The position numbers and the translations under genes were made by a program. A stretch of DNA of 64,000 bases from Adenophora triphylla var. japonica. Lineage: Eukaryota; Streptophyta; Magnoliopsida; Asterales; Campanulaceae. The stretch is taken from positions 62,001-126,000 of the forward strand of contig JAFEMH010001302.1 in the NCBI GenBank assembly GCA_022495995.1, in the 5' to 3' direction. The notes under the pieces are model-generated. The model ran no database searches. It saw only the letters and a program-made list of their open reading frames with translations, and had not been told where the DNA came from. Shown here one piece after another: positions 11,917 through 23,695 of this stretch (position 1 is its first letter; each line of letters opens with the position of its first letter).

Positions 11917-13307
11917 TCACGGATAATGTGGAAACGTCGAAGTATGTGTTTGGATCTCTCGGTGTGATCTTGGTTCCTTTGCTTGTGCAATGGCACCATT
12001 GTTATCACAAGAAAGTTCAATAGGATCTCCGATGCTTGGAACGACTTCCAAATCACTAATGAACTTTTTGATCCAAACCGCTTCCTTAGCCGCATCGGAT
12101 GCCGCTATGTACTCGCCTTCGATTGTAGAATCAGCGACGGTGCTTTGCTTGGAACTTTTCCAACTCACAGGCCTCCATTAAGCGTAAACAAAAATCCAGA
12201 TCGCGATTCTGAATAATCTTTGTCGGTTTGGAAGCTAGCATCTGTGTAGCCTTTGACTACAAGATCTTCTTCCATTCCTCCAAAGACCAAGAATACATCC
12301 TTAGTTCTTCGTAAGTACTTAAGGATATTCTTGACTGCTATCCAATGTGGTTCGCCGGGATCCGATTGGTACCTACTCGTCATGCTTAGAGCACACGAGA
12401 CATCGGGTCTAGTACATAACATAGCATACATGATAGACCCAATTGCCGAAGCATATGGAATACCATTCATTCTCTTTCGCTCATCATTAGTCTTAGGACT
12501 TTGATTCTTGCTAAGAGATATACCATGCAACATTGGCAAGTTTCCTCTTTTAGAATTTTCCATTTGGAATCTTCTAAGGACTTTGTCAATGTAAGTACTT
12601 TGACTTAAACCAATCATCCTCTTAGATCTATCTCTATAGATCTTGATACCAAGGATATATGCGGCTTCGCCCATATCTTTCATTGAAAAACACTTTCCTA
12701 ACCAAGACTTAACAAACAGAGTGCGTAAACGTCATTTCCAATGAGTAAGATATCGTCGACATACAACACTAAAAATAGTGCTACGCTCCCACTAATTTTC
12801 TTGTATACACAAGGTTCATCTTCGTTTTTGATAAAGCCAAACTCCTTGATTGCTTCATCAAAACGTAGATTCCAACTCCTAGAAGCTTGCTTCAATCCAT
12901 AAATGGATTTCTGCAACTTACACACCTTGTTAGAATTTTCTGGATTGACAAAACCTTCAGTGCTGTATCATGTATACATCCTCAAGTAACTTCCCATTAA
13001 GGAAAGCTGTTTTGACATCCATTTGCCATATCTCATAGTCATAATATGCCGCTATGGCAAGTAAAATTCTAATAGACTTAAGCATAGCTACAAAGTAGAA
13101 GGTTTCATCATAGTCTATGCCATGAATCTGCCTATATCCCTTAGCTACTAGCCTAGCCTTATAGGTGTGCACCTTCCCATCCATGTCGGTCTTCTTCTTG
13201 AAGACCCATTTGCACCCTATGGTTTTTACACCTTCGGGTGGATCAATCAAGTTCCAAACTTGATTATCACCATGGATTGTAATTCGGATTTCATGGCCTC
13301 TTGCCAT
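11917..13307 (-). pseudogene. E2 reverse transcriptase and RNase H (fragmented)
   Basis: Read right to left in several frames: the RT start and core ([48 protein letters not shown]; 13307-12957), SIYGLKQASRSWNLRFDEA and the catalytic FLVLYVDDILLIGND (12925-12698), the connection region (MKDMGEAAYILGIKIYRD, LCTRPDVSCALSMTSRYQS) and RNase H (GYTDASFQTDKDYSESRSG; SWKSSKQSTVADSTIEGEY; SCDNNGAIAQAKEPR; 12683-11917). At least three frame changes are needed, and the RNase H end is not found intact. Ty1/copia, similar to Tork-type sequences; lineage not proven. Confidence 0.9.
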
Positions 13308-14770
13308 TTTTCCGAATCAGGAGCGGATATCGCTTCTTGATAGCAAGTGGGTTCATCATTTTCGATTAACTCCACTTCGTCACTTTCCGTAACGAGAAAT
13401 CCATATCTCTCGGGTTCGGATCGTGACCTACCACTTCGGCGAAGAACTTGTGCACCTTGAACCGGTTGCACAACGGCTTGTGAACTTGGTTCGCTTTCTA
13501 CCATTGGTTCAATGTTGTTTTCGGGTTCTCGAATTTCTTCGAGATCTATTTTACTCCCACTGGTTCCTTTGCGAAGAAACTCCTTTTCTAAGAAAGTACC
13601 ATTTCGAGCAACAAACACTTTGTTCTCGTTTCGGTTGTAGAAATAGTATCCTTTGGTTTCCTTAGGATATCCCACGAAAACACATTTATCAGATTTAGGT
13701 GCTAGCTTGTCAGAAGTTAACTTCTTGACATATGCATCGCAACCCCAAATCTTCATGAAAGACAAACTAGGTTTCCTTCCATGCCACATCTCATATGGGG
13801 TCTTTTGAACCGATTTGGTAGGAACTCGTTTATAGTGAAAGCAAGCAGCTTTCTAGTGCATGTCCCCAAAAGGATAAAGGAAGCTCAACTTGACTCATCA
13901 TAGAACGAACCATGTCCAACAAAGTTCTATTCCTCCTTTCGTACACACCATTCCATTGTGGTGTTCCAGGAGAGAGTTCAAACGATTCCACAACTCTTAA
14001 GATGATTGTCAAATTCTTGGCTCAAATATTCACCACCTCGATCGGATCGAAGTACCTTAATAGTTTTGCCAAGTTGATTTTGCACCTCATTTTGAAATAT
14101 TCAAAATATCTCAAACGATTCACTTTTATGTTTCATTAGATAAACATATCCAAATCTACTATAATCATCAGTGAATGTTATGAAGTACCGAAATCCTCCC
14201 CTAGCATCGCTACTCATAGGCCCACATACATCGGTATGTATGAGTCCTAGTAAGTCGCCCGCCCTTTCACCGGTTTTGGTAAATGGGTCCTTGGTCATCT
14301 TGCCAAGTAAACAAGACTCGCATGTCTCATATGATTCATAATCATGTGAGTCCAAAAATCCATCTTTGTGGAGTTTAGAAATGCGTTTCTCGTTTATATG
14401 GCCAAGACGACAATGCCATAAGTAAGTGTGGTTTACATCATTGGGTTTAGATTTCTTGTTAATGTTATAGATATCATTATCTTGATTTTCAACATCAAGA
14501 ATATAAAGGCCATTGAATGAAACAAAGAAGACAATAATGCATATCACTCTTGTAAATAGAAAATTTCTTATCACGTATAAGAAAATTAAAACCTTCATCA
14601 TCCAAAGCCGAAATCGAAATAATATTCCTACTTAAAGCCGGAACGTAATAACAATTGTTCAAAACAAGTATTAGTCCACTAGGTAAAGTAACTTCATAAG
14701 TTCCTACGGCTAATGCAAGAACTCTTGCTCCATTCCCCACACGTAGGTCCACTTTGCCTTCCTTAAGCAT
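13247..14770 (-). pseudogene. E2 protease C-terminus and integrase (fragmented)
   Basis: From the right: the post-protease segment (NCYYVPALSRNIISISALDD), the integrase zinc region (YLWHCRLGHINEKRISKL ... CESCLLGKM), and the catalytic core with IHTDVCGPM, the second Asp in LRSDRGGEYL (reverse complement near 14040) and the Glu in WNGVYERRNRTLLDMVRSM (14012-13830). The C-terminal part contains MKIWGCDAYVKKL and KCVFVGYPKETKGYYFYN (13789-13247). The reading frame changes near 14100, 14000 and 13800. All three catalytic residues are present, but the frame is broken. Confidence 0.88.
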
Positions 14771-14840
14771 CCTTCTCGTTTCTTAGACCCCGCACATTTA
14801 GACAAATGTGAGTTCCACATCCGTATCCAATACCCAAGAA

Positions 14841-15742
14841 CTAGAAGTAGATAGGAATATATCTATAACAAAGATACCCGAAGTTGAAGCAACTCCTTTG
14901 CCCTTCTTCGCTGCTTCCTTGTATTTTGCGCAGCTTTCTCCTCCAATGTCCAATCTCATTGCAATGGAAGCAGATCGCGTCCTCTCGGGGACTTAGGCTT
15001 AGCCTCTTTAGGCTTGGAAGCCTCTTTGGGCTTGGCAACTTTTGCCTTAGGATTAGCAACCTTTGCCTTTCCTTTACCCTTGAAACCCTTCCCCTTGTTA
15101 ACCATTAGCACTTGGTCGGTTTTCTTCTCGACAATATTGGTTTCCGCAAAGGTTCAACATTTGAACTAACTCGGAAAGGTTTCTATTCATTCCACCCATG
15201 TTATAGTGCATTATGAAATGACTAAAACTTTTAGGTAATGAATTCAATATTATATCGGTAGCCAACTCTTGGCTAATTGGAAAACCGAGCCTTTCAAGAT
15301 GCTCAATGTGGCCCTTCAACTTGAGAGCATGGGGACCAACAAACTTGTCCTTCACTCATCTTGCATGAGGTCAAGGCCGCAACCGTGTTGTACCTTTCTT
15401 GCCTAGCTTGAACTTGGAACATTTCCATCGCCGATTGTTTAAGTCGATCGTCCCCAAGTGCTCAAGATCCTTTTGAAGGTTCTTGCACATGGCGGAGAGC
15501 ATAAGGCAACCAACATCTCGGAGTCACGCTTGTGCTTCGTATATTGTTCCCTTATCGCCCTAGCAAAGATTGGCAAAGCAGGTTCGTGTGGAATAGGTTC
15601 CTCGAGAACGTACATGCTTTTTCCTCTTGCCTTAGAACAATTCTAAGGCTACGGATCCAATCCATATAGTTTGTACCATTCTCTTCCAACTTCTCCTTCT
15701 CAAGGAGAGATCGCAGCGACAGTGATTATTGTTTGATGCCAT
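14841..15742 (-). pseudogene. E2 gag (fragmented)
   Basis: The start codon is probably ATG at 15742-15740 (MASNNNH). Motifs then appear in shifting frames: NGTNYMDWIRSLRIVLRQ, SHFIMHYNMGGMNRNLSELV and the zinc knuckle CFHCNEIGHWRRK (about 15020), where the final Cys is lost in the visible frame. The order is right for a copia gag with at least three frameshifts. Confidence 0.75.
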
Positions 15743-17155
15743 TTATTCTACAAAAAGATATACATAAAATATGAACACATATAAGTAAACATATTATATG
15801 AAAAGTATAATGCATTTATTTAAAATGCTCCCACTAAATTATACACCTTCAAATGCAAGTAAGCATAATATACATTTAATGGGCTAAGATCCAACTTTAA
15901 TTCAATTTCAAGTTTGCTATGGCAAACCGCTCAAAATTAAATTAATTAGGTAGAAAACATCAATCATATCACATATATGACTCTTAGATCTTTTATGAGA
16001 TTAATTCAAGACATCATATGTCTAGGCATATTTTTAATCTCATCTTATGCCTTGGATCCAAAACCATTTTGATAACCCAATTAAGTTCATTCATTTTAAA
16101 CTTATAGGAACCACCATTTCCTCATCTTGCTCGCATTCGAATAGAATCAAAGCACCTTGCTATGGCAAGCCTACCCAAAACTATCCGAATGGTCTCAAGT
16201 GTTTAATCATGAATTGGCATAAAGAACTTAAAAGTTAAATGAAGGTTCTTTAAAGGTAGATTATAAGCATATCAGAATAAGGTAGATTATAAGCATATCA
16301 GAAAGATAGTCAAAATCATGTACCGGGTAAGTTCCCAGGAAGATAGGTGAGCCACAAAGACTTCTTAAGTACCAACTCTTCCTTAGACAGAACTCTCCTA
16401 GACATGCATAATTAGAAATCAACTCTGATTAGGCAACATAATCCCCACCTTTTTTCTAAACAATCAGTTTCTTTTTAAATTTCGCGTATTTATGACTTGT
16501 TTCCATAAACAATCATAAGATCCAAAATTTACAATGTCTAAATCTAAACATATTAGGAAACTAAATATCATGTTTCAACTAAACATCTAATTAAAAATTC
16601 TTAGCATGTAAGAACAAATAAAACATGCAACGCAATAATTATTAAAATCACATTTTAATCAATTAATCATGCATATCAATGAATCAATCTAGCATGGTCT
16701 TATAAACTCAATTTTATAACATCCATATTTTCATATGAACATATCAGATTGTAAACACAATCACAAAATAGCAGAAAAATTTGAACAAACTGATTCTGCC
16801 CAGTTTTGGCTTATTATGTCGCGTGACAACATCAGCCTGAGGCTTGATATGTCGCGCGACCTAACAGGCCAGATAACCAGAATTTCACATGGCTCATCAT
16901 GTCGCGCGACCTAAGCAGCCAGATTACAGGATTTCCAGATTCGAACCAATTCAGATCGCAACCAATTAAATCTCATAAAACAACCCTTTTACAGATTTAA
17001 TTCAGCATAATTCGAAAACGATTTTCACATTGTTTCACATAAACAATTAAAAATTCTATCGCATACAAAACATGCAATAAGCATATAAACAATTTATATC
17101 TTAAATCTAGCATGTTAATTCAAACTTAATCATACGAACGGGGCTCTGATACCAC
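15743..17155 (-). other. E2 5' leader with primer-binding site
   Basis: 1.4 kb of AT-rich untranslated leader. The tRNA-Met primer site is GCTCTGATACCA at 17143-17154 (plus strand). Three tandem-like blocks carrying the palindrome GTCGCGCGAC or a variant lie at 16817, 16851 and 16901, within GGCTTRATATGTCGCG contexts also found in the LTR. I see no gene. Confidence 0.8.
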
Positions 17156-18501
17156 TGTTGGGTTTTACGGGTCCATGCGCAGCGGAATTAAGCATTAAAA
17201 CATAAAACCCAAGAAGCCCTAGGATCCGTTCTATACAATTAATTTAAATTCCTATGAGATAGAATTATACCAACCTTGAACGCTTTCCGTTCTTGAGCTA
17301 TCGAACGATTTGATTGTGTGATATCGAATCACAAACTTCGTTCTTCAACTTGCTTGAACTCTAGGCCTTGATCGATGAACGAGCAAAGACCCTCTTTCGG
17401 TATCCACACCTTTGAATGAATTCAAGAACAACTTCTTGATGATTGCTAGATCTAAACCTTGAAGAATATTGAGAGTATTTGATTATGAATTTTGCTTGAA
17501 AATTTCGGCTAGAGAATTAGGTCTGACAGACCTCCCATATTTATACTACAATAGTATGAATACGTCTCCTAATCGTATTAGGAGAACAGGCTGTCAAACC
17601 GAGTATGGGCTTGATATGTCGCGCGGTATATTAAGCCAATGGCTTAGTATGTCGCGTGACATATGTAACCAGTTACAGAGACTCTCAATCATTCTTCCTC
17701 CGGTTTAACCAATTCATTCTAGTTGTGTGTGACCCAATAGGATTACATTATATTGGCAATGAGTTTGATCATATCGAACCTCATAAGACATAAGCGAACT
17801 CTAGCAAGCCATTATGTCTACCCAAATAATGTAACGTAAGAGTTCACGTTTCCAATGGTGTACTTCCATTTCTCCCTTTGTCTCACGATGTTATATTGAA
17901 CACAAGTCATGGTCCTTGTCAACTTGTCTTTGTTCAATGCTTTCTCGATTCTTTTGAGTATAATGATAATTCCAATCATATTGGGGTACGGCCATACACT
18001 TTCATCATTATCACTCATCGAGGGGCCCAAGCAAAACATCTCTCTTTCGAGGGACAAATTCCATCTTGACTTATCATCCTTCCCATCATGAATCCGATCA
18101 TGCCAAAGATAGCCTTTATAGATATCGTGTTAAGATATCGTTTGACTAAAATCAAACATGATTTTTCATCATATGTAAGGTCATGATAATCTCAGGTCTA
18201 GGAACTAAATGAAGTAACCTTATGAGATTTACTTATGACACTTGACCATGTCATAAATCTCATGCGGGTCATGTCCAGTCACTTGTTCTCTAACAAGTAC
18301 TCATAATTTCAATGTTCATATAATCATCACATGATTATCCATTGACAATTATACTAATCATTCTTTCAATAATTAGGGACGGAGATTATTATAAACAAAT
18401 ATACAAAACATATAATAATCAAATGATAAACATCTCATATAATAATAAATAATGTCAACACATAAGTCTATGAATCATAGGCCTAGGGCATAACACCAAC
18501 A
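17156..18501 (-). repeat. E2 5' LTR
   Basis: 1346 bp, paired with 10416-11758. Differences are mostly substitutions and small indels around 17525-17680. Confidence 0.95.
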
Positions 18502-19122
18502 CTAAGTAGGTTCACAAGCAATCCTAGTAATGATCATTGGAAAGCACTAATGAGAGTACTAAGATATTTAAAGTATACATTAAACCATGGGATACTTTAC
18601 AAGAAATATCCAGCAGTATTAGAAGGATACTGTGATGCCAATTGAATATCGGACACGAAAGACTCTAAGTCCACGAGTGGATATGTATTCACAATAGGTG
18701 GAGGAGCAGTGTCATGGAAATCCTCCAAACAAACGTGTATAGCCAGATCCACGATGGAATCTGAGTTTATAGCTTTGGATAAAGCTGGAGAAGAAGCAGA
18801 ATGGCTTAAGAATTTCTTGGAGGATATTCCTTGTTGGAGTAAACCTGTGCCTGCTGTTATGATACATTGTGATAGTCAATCAGCAATAGGAATGGCACAG
18901 AATAGTATGTACAATGGTAAGTCTAGACATATTCGTCGCAGACACAATACCATTAGACAGTTGATCAAGAATGGCGTTATCACTATTGATTATGTAAAAT
19001 CATGTGATAACTTAGCGGATCTGTTTACCAAAGTTATAAATCGAGATCAACTGTATAAACTGTTAAGGGGAATGGGTTTAAAACCCACAACAAAAGAACT
19101 TATAGCGGACACTCAACCTTGA
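18502..19122 (+). pseudogene. E1 RNase H, downstream of E2
   Basis: This resumes the E1 pol frame after E2. It repeats [18 protein letters not shown], then continues [17 protein letters not shown] and the RNase H motif GYCDAN. A TGA stands at 18645-18647 where relatives have Trp. The frame continues with [58 protein letters not shown] and [10 protein letters not shown], ending at a stop at 19120-19122. RNase H removes template RNA during reverse transcription. One nonsense codon; otherwise complete. Confidence 0.92.
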
Positions 19123-19662
19123 GAAATGGAGATCCCAGGCCCTTGGTTCAATGAGACAACCAAGTTATAAGTTCTAGTAGAGTTACTTGAAAACAACAAC
19201 TCGGTTTATTAACCTGGAGATGTTGAATACTCATTCCCAGAACATCCAATTACAAGCACATGCAGCAGTGGTAAGGATAAGTTGAGAAAACTTTTAATGA
19301 TTTCTATACCTACGGGTGGAGTAGTGCATGATACTCCTTATAGTGAGAATCACCTATATAAGCGAGAGGTAACTAGGCCGCCTCTAAATGAACGCTTATG
19401 AATGAGATACGGTCCAGGGCCGAAATGGACAAAATGTGAGAACAGCAATTGTTAGAGCTGTTATTATGTGAGCATTATTGTCTTGGTATACATCCGACAG
19501 TCACTGGTTCAAAGCGATTCGCTACCAAATGGCTAGTATATCCGATAATATTTCACTAGGGAAGATTCAAGGCCACAAGCTATCTATCCCGATGTAATAA
19601 TAGTTCGCCGGAACTTTGGACAAAATTGCATTCATGCATTAATTGTCATTCATGTGGGGGAT
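19123..19662 (+). other. E1 3' untranslated region and polypurine tract
   Basis: 540 bp without a gene, ending CATGTGGGGGAT immediately before the LTR. Its length and position match the 3' region of E0. Confidence 0.75.
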
Positions 19663-20520
19663 TGTTGAAAATGGGTAACGAAAGTTAAGTTTGACTTAAC
19701 GTTGACCTAACTTCCTAATGAAATTCGTTAAATAGTTAACGAAGCAAGTTACAAAATGTATTCTACATTTAGCATAGATTATGAAACTCATTTATTGTCT
19801 CAAAATCATTTCCGGGTGAATGAGAAATTAATGACAAAGTTTTTGTAACTTAACGAGAGTTGGTTAAAAGGGTCAATTAGATCGTTTGGATTTAATTGGA
19901 TTTAAACTGTGTTTTTGGCTGATGAAATTTTGCAATCTGGTGATCAGAACGAGTGGGGACTCTGAGCACGAGTCATGAGCACGAATGGACCTTAATGGAC
20001 CTTGGCTCAAAACTGATCAGAACGAGTGGGATGGCTGAGAACGAGTCGTGGTCACGACTCGTGCCAAGGAGCACGAGTCGTGCCCTTCACAGCTGTTCGA
20101 AAAATTGCACCTTTTCAAGGGAAAAGGCACAACACCTTTTGACTCTCCTTATATACTTTCCCATCCGAATTTCAATTTATACATACTGTCATTTGAGCCT
20201 TCCTACCCTCTAGTAAGATAGAAAAACATACCCAAATCATTGGCATATTGTTGCATAAAATCCTTCAAAGTCCAAAGTTTCAAACATAGTGTTGTTCGTT
20301 AGAGTATTTGATTTGGAGTGCTCCTATCATATACTTAAAAGTCGTTTTATCTTACTAGAAGATTGCCATTGAAACCGTAAGCACCTGTGCGGGGCAATAA
20401 CTTCTTACGAAGATTGTATTTAATACAAGACTCGACTTGTCTCATAGTTTTTCCAATCTCCGTTACTTTTTCTGTTAAGTTTTCAGTTAAGTTCTTGAGA
20501 AGCCTACCAAAACTCCAACA
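19663..20520 (+). repeat. E1 3' LTR (uninterrupted)
   Basis: 858 bp, TGTTGAAAATGGG...CTCCAACA, followed by the TSD ACTCT. It contains the U3 palindrome at 20041-20062, a TATA-like CTTATATAC at about 20148 and the empty site for MITE copy B at about 20167. Confidence 0.95.
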
Positions 20521-21125
20521 ACTCTCATCTCGCGAAAAACCCCCATCTCACGAAACTCCCCAATAGATAACATTAGAAATCAAAACCCTAGAAATCGAAA
20601 TCCTAAGGCGTTGCTATTCTTCATCCTTGTTCATGAACGGAGTGTTGAATGAATGTCGGACTGGAAACGAAGACCCTATGAAGATATTTTTGTTCTATAA
20701 TTTTTTTTTAATTTCTGTTGAAATCGATGGTGGGTTTCCTCTCTTTTTGTTCTTGCTTGGTGTTCGATATGGTTTGTGGTTGGTTGACAGAGGTGGTGGT
20801 GGTGGTAAATGTGGGCAATGGTGGAGGCTGGGGTGGTGTTGGGGTGTTAGGTATTGGGCAATGGTGATGGGTATGACAAGTAAAAACAAAAACTCGATTT
20901 TTATATTTGAAGCAAAGAAATAAGCTAGTTATTTTTTAAACCAAGAAATAAGCTAGTTAATTTGTAACAGTTGAATTATTTAAAAATAAGAAAGTAATAA
21001 TACTTATTTTTAATAGAAAAAAAGTTAGTCTTAAAATACATATAATATATATATATATATATATATGATAATTGTTAAAAAAGATTCACTAATTTTTAAT
21101 AAATTTCTAAAAAAAAAATTGTCCA

Positions 21126-21200
21126 GTTCTTCTCATTATAAAAAAAATAAGCTAGTCATCAAGGTTCTTCTCATTATAAAGAAATAAGCTAGTCATCAAG
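21126..21200. repeat. Direct repeat, about 37 bp x 2
   Basis: GTTCTTCTCATTATAAA...GCTAGTCATCAAG occurs twice head to tail (21126-21163, 21164-21200), differing in the length of an A run. Confidence 0.9.
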
Positions 21201-21244
21201 GAATGTGTCATCACAATATTTTTATGATATATGCAATTTTAATA

Positions 21245-21502
21245 GAGCTTTTGATAAAATGTGGAAGAAAGGATAACATAGAATATTAAATAGGAAGAAC
21301 AGTGCCCAAAACGAAATAAAAATGAGTTGGTGACTAATATGTTATAGAATTTGAATGTCATCATTCGTTTTTTCACATTTCATCCATTTTTACATCACAT
21401 TGCAACAGTTTTACAAATTTAAAAATAGGATTTGAACATTTACAAAGTTGATAATCAATTGCAACAATTTGTAAAACTTAGATAATCAAATTGCAATTTG
21501 CG
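21245..21502 (-). repeat. Inverted-repeat arm, possible MULE-like terminus (right)
   Basis: Reverse complement of this interval aligns along its length with 3626-3865 at roughly 70% by eye, ending CAAATTGCAATTTG. Sequences just outside the two arms (ATTTCATAT on the left, CTTTCTATA on the right) are only loosely alike, so a 9-bp duplication is not established. Confidence 0.5.
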
Positions 21503-23172
21503 CTTTCTATAATGGTTTAGTTCTTCATATAGAACATAATTGATCAGTCATTTAAACACTTGTACCAATTGATAATCATATTCATACGAAAAAAAAATCT
21601 ATTTCAAGTGACATTTGATATTTCTTTCAATGCGAAAGTTTAAGGTACAATCTCAATCAAATTCACGTTCAAGTGTCACTTTTATAATATTCTTGATCGA
21701 GTCAAAATTATATTTTGATCAATTCAGCCGGAATCAACGGATCGGATATTTGTATTTGCCTCAAATAAGCCTGAAAAATAAGAACAAACAATAAAACAAA
21801 GTCGGGGCTTTACCGGCGAACGAACTTCGGCTTGAGAGTAAGTATTGTTTTAGAGAGAATAAGAAAAGAATGAAGGAAAAATATTAGAGAATGGAATATG
21901 CCTGATTTCGGAGTTATGATCTCATATTTATATGTGATCGATGGAGTAACCATTAAAAATAGGGATCTGAATTGGACTTAAATTAGGAAAGTGTATCATG
22001 ACCCCTATTAGAGTCATTCGTGAACCGGGATCCTTGTGGGATTAGGAATATTCGAGCACCAAACCACCACTCGGCAGAAGGATCCTATCTTGGGTATAAA
22101 CCGATCACAAAAGGCTGGATTATGTTGCTGGTATGCCTCTTGCTAGACGAGCTTGGGCTCGTTCCAAACACGAGCTCATGCTCGTTGGTCTAGGCCTTCC
22201 CACGAATTGACTTCATAAGGTAAATGGGCCCCCTATACGAGGAGATTGATGGGCCTCCATGTAAAAGGAACCGAGTGGGCCTCCATGGGCTATGGCCCAG
22301 GTAAGTACTTGGGTTATTCCTTCTAGTGGCCTCCTGCTTTCTAATAGAGTAGAGGGAGAGTAGGAAGCACATATATCGGCATTTTACTCGCTTGGGTTGA
22401 TGGACACGATCAAGTGGCGGAGGTGAAGAGGTTGAATGCCGAGAGTCTTGGTGAGGGCAAAGCACGTAGGGGGACAACAGGCGCTTTCTTCAGAGCATAT
22501 TGAATTTCAAAGGGCACTGTGATTTCCTTTTCATCATTGCTGATTGGGAATCAAGATTTGACATTTCGCCTTGAAAAGGCGCACGTCATTGATTGTTGAC
22601 CCATGACCCGAATTTTGACCCGCGAACTCCCAAACGGGTCGGTAAAGGTCATCTCTCCTCCCCCATTTCATTCTTTACACTTCTACACCGTTTGAGAGAA
22701 AAGCAAGAGTAAAGTTCTGGCCACCGTACTTCTTTTCTTCCGATCAATGTCTAATAAATCCGTTCATCAAATATAGGTATCTCCCCTTTCCTTTACCCTT
22801 TTGCATCTTTTTTAGGTAGCTTTTGAGTCATATTACCTTTAGTCATCATCTCCGGTGAAATCCCACCGGAGAAGATGAAGTTTTCGGCTACCTATCGGTA
22901 AAAGAGCAGCATGTTTTGTAAGCACATGTTAATTACATTCAGAATATTTCTCCTCTAAAATTTTGGATGCCACAATTAAATGAAATTAGAATATTTGCAT
23001 ATTGGGCCCAAAGAGAAGTTGTGTATTATTTTCATGGCAACTCATTCTTTTATAATCTGGTGCATCTTCGTATATATGGCACTCTTATTATAATGGTTTC
23101 CCAAATTAACTCATTGCAGTGTTTAATAATTGTACATTCATATCATATTACTTATCATTACAACATACTTAT

Positions 23173-23695
23173 TGTTCGGGGTAAAAAATCACGCCCAGCA
23201 TGTTACAACTTGGCGCCACATCCTGACCTCACCCTGAAGCAACATCTTGCCAAAACAACCTTCCTGCAAAATAAAATTTTCATTCTCCTATCTTTCCGGA
23301 AACGTTACCACAAACCAAGTCAAAGATCTTCAATACCCATTTTACCAAATGAAGCACCTTCAACTTATCATGGATTTCGAGGAGAAAAGAGTGGAAAACG
23401 GTAGACTCGGTACAATCGTTATTTTCATGTTGTTTAAATAGCATTAGATCCACCCATGTATACACACACTCACTAACACTTACACACACACATTTTGTAT
23501 TCACGCTTCATTTTACTCTCTACCATCACAAGATCAATAAAATTCCATTGTTTCGAGGTTTTGTGTCGGCGAACATGTTGTTCAAGGGCTTTCCTCGTTA
23601 AAACCTATGTTTTTACATCTTGAGTTAAGGTTATCATATTCCATGGTGCCCTACTATCGTCATTGGTGTCAAAATGCTTAAATTTGGCCGAAACA
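23173..23695 (+). repeat. E3 5' LTR
   Basis: 523 bp, highly similar to 26667-27200. A CA-rich (ACAC) tract near 23460-23492 differs in length between the copies. Confidence 0.93.

Larger units (their letters stand above)
10416..18501 (-). mobile_element. E2: full-length Ty1/copia retrotransposon nested in E1
   Basis: The LTRs are 10416-11758 (3' LTR, since the element runs leftwards) and 17156-18501 (5' LTR); both read TGTTGGGTTTTACGG on the plus strand and end CACCAACA. By eye they are about 97-98% identical. A primer site complementary to initiator tRNA-Met (TGGTATCAGAGC, 17154-17143 on the minus strand) lies one base from the 5' LTR. A purine tract (reverse complement of GCCTCCCAC at 11759) adjoins the 3' LTR. 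CTAAG flanks both ends, but within a longer 62-bp duplication. The gag-pol fragments on the minus strand are all frameshifted. Confidence 0.95.
5308..20520 (+). mobile_element. E1: full-length Ty1/copia retrotransposon containing nested E2
   Basis: Two LTRs (5308-6946 including an inserted MITE, and 19663-20520) are flanked by the 5-bp duplication ACTCT (5303-5307 and 20521-20525). Without the MITE and its TSD copy the 5' LTR is 857 bp against 858 bp, with roughly 98% identity by eye. The internal order gag, protease, integrase, RT, RNase H is Ty1/copia. E2 (10416-18501) is inserted in the end of RT. A polypurine tract (ATGTGGGGGAT) precedes the 3' LTR. No tRNA-Met-type primer site follows the 5' LTR. 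Confidence 0.95.
20526..23172. other. Spacer between E1 and E3
   Basis: 2.6 kb with no supported gene. It holds AAGAAATAAGCTAGT repeats (about 20915-21200), a short AT run (21045-21066) and the right arm of the old inverted repeat (21245-21502). The stretch 21700-22900 has LTR-like composition and GAGCACGAGCTC-type palindromes but no partner copy here, so I leave it unnamed. The 20627 frame (glycine/tryptophan-rich) is a low-complexity GGTGGTGGT product. Confidence 0.6.

Noticed and set aside
17143..17154. Possible tRNA-like sequence
   Set aside because: Only the 12-base complement of the tRNA-Met 3' end, i.e. a retrotransposon primer site; no tRNA gene around it.
20627..20923. 98-codon Gly/Trp-rich frame after E1
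   Set aside because: Low-complexity GGTGGTGGT run, no recognisable domain or gene context.
21720..22480. Possible solo LTR
   Set aside because: Composition and palindromes are LTR-like, but no partner, no TSD and no clear TG/CA ends were found, so not annotated.
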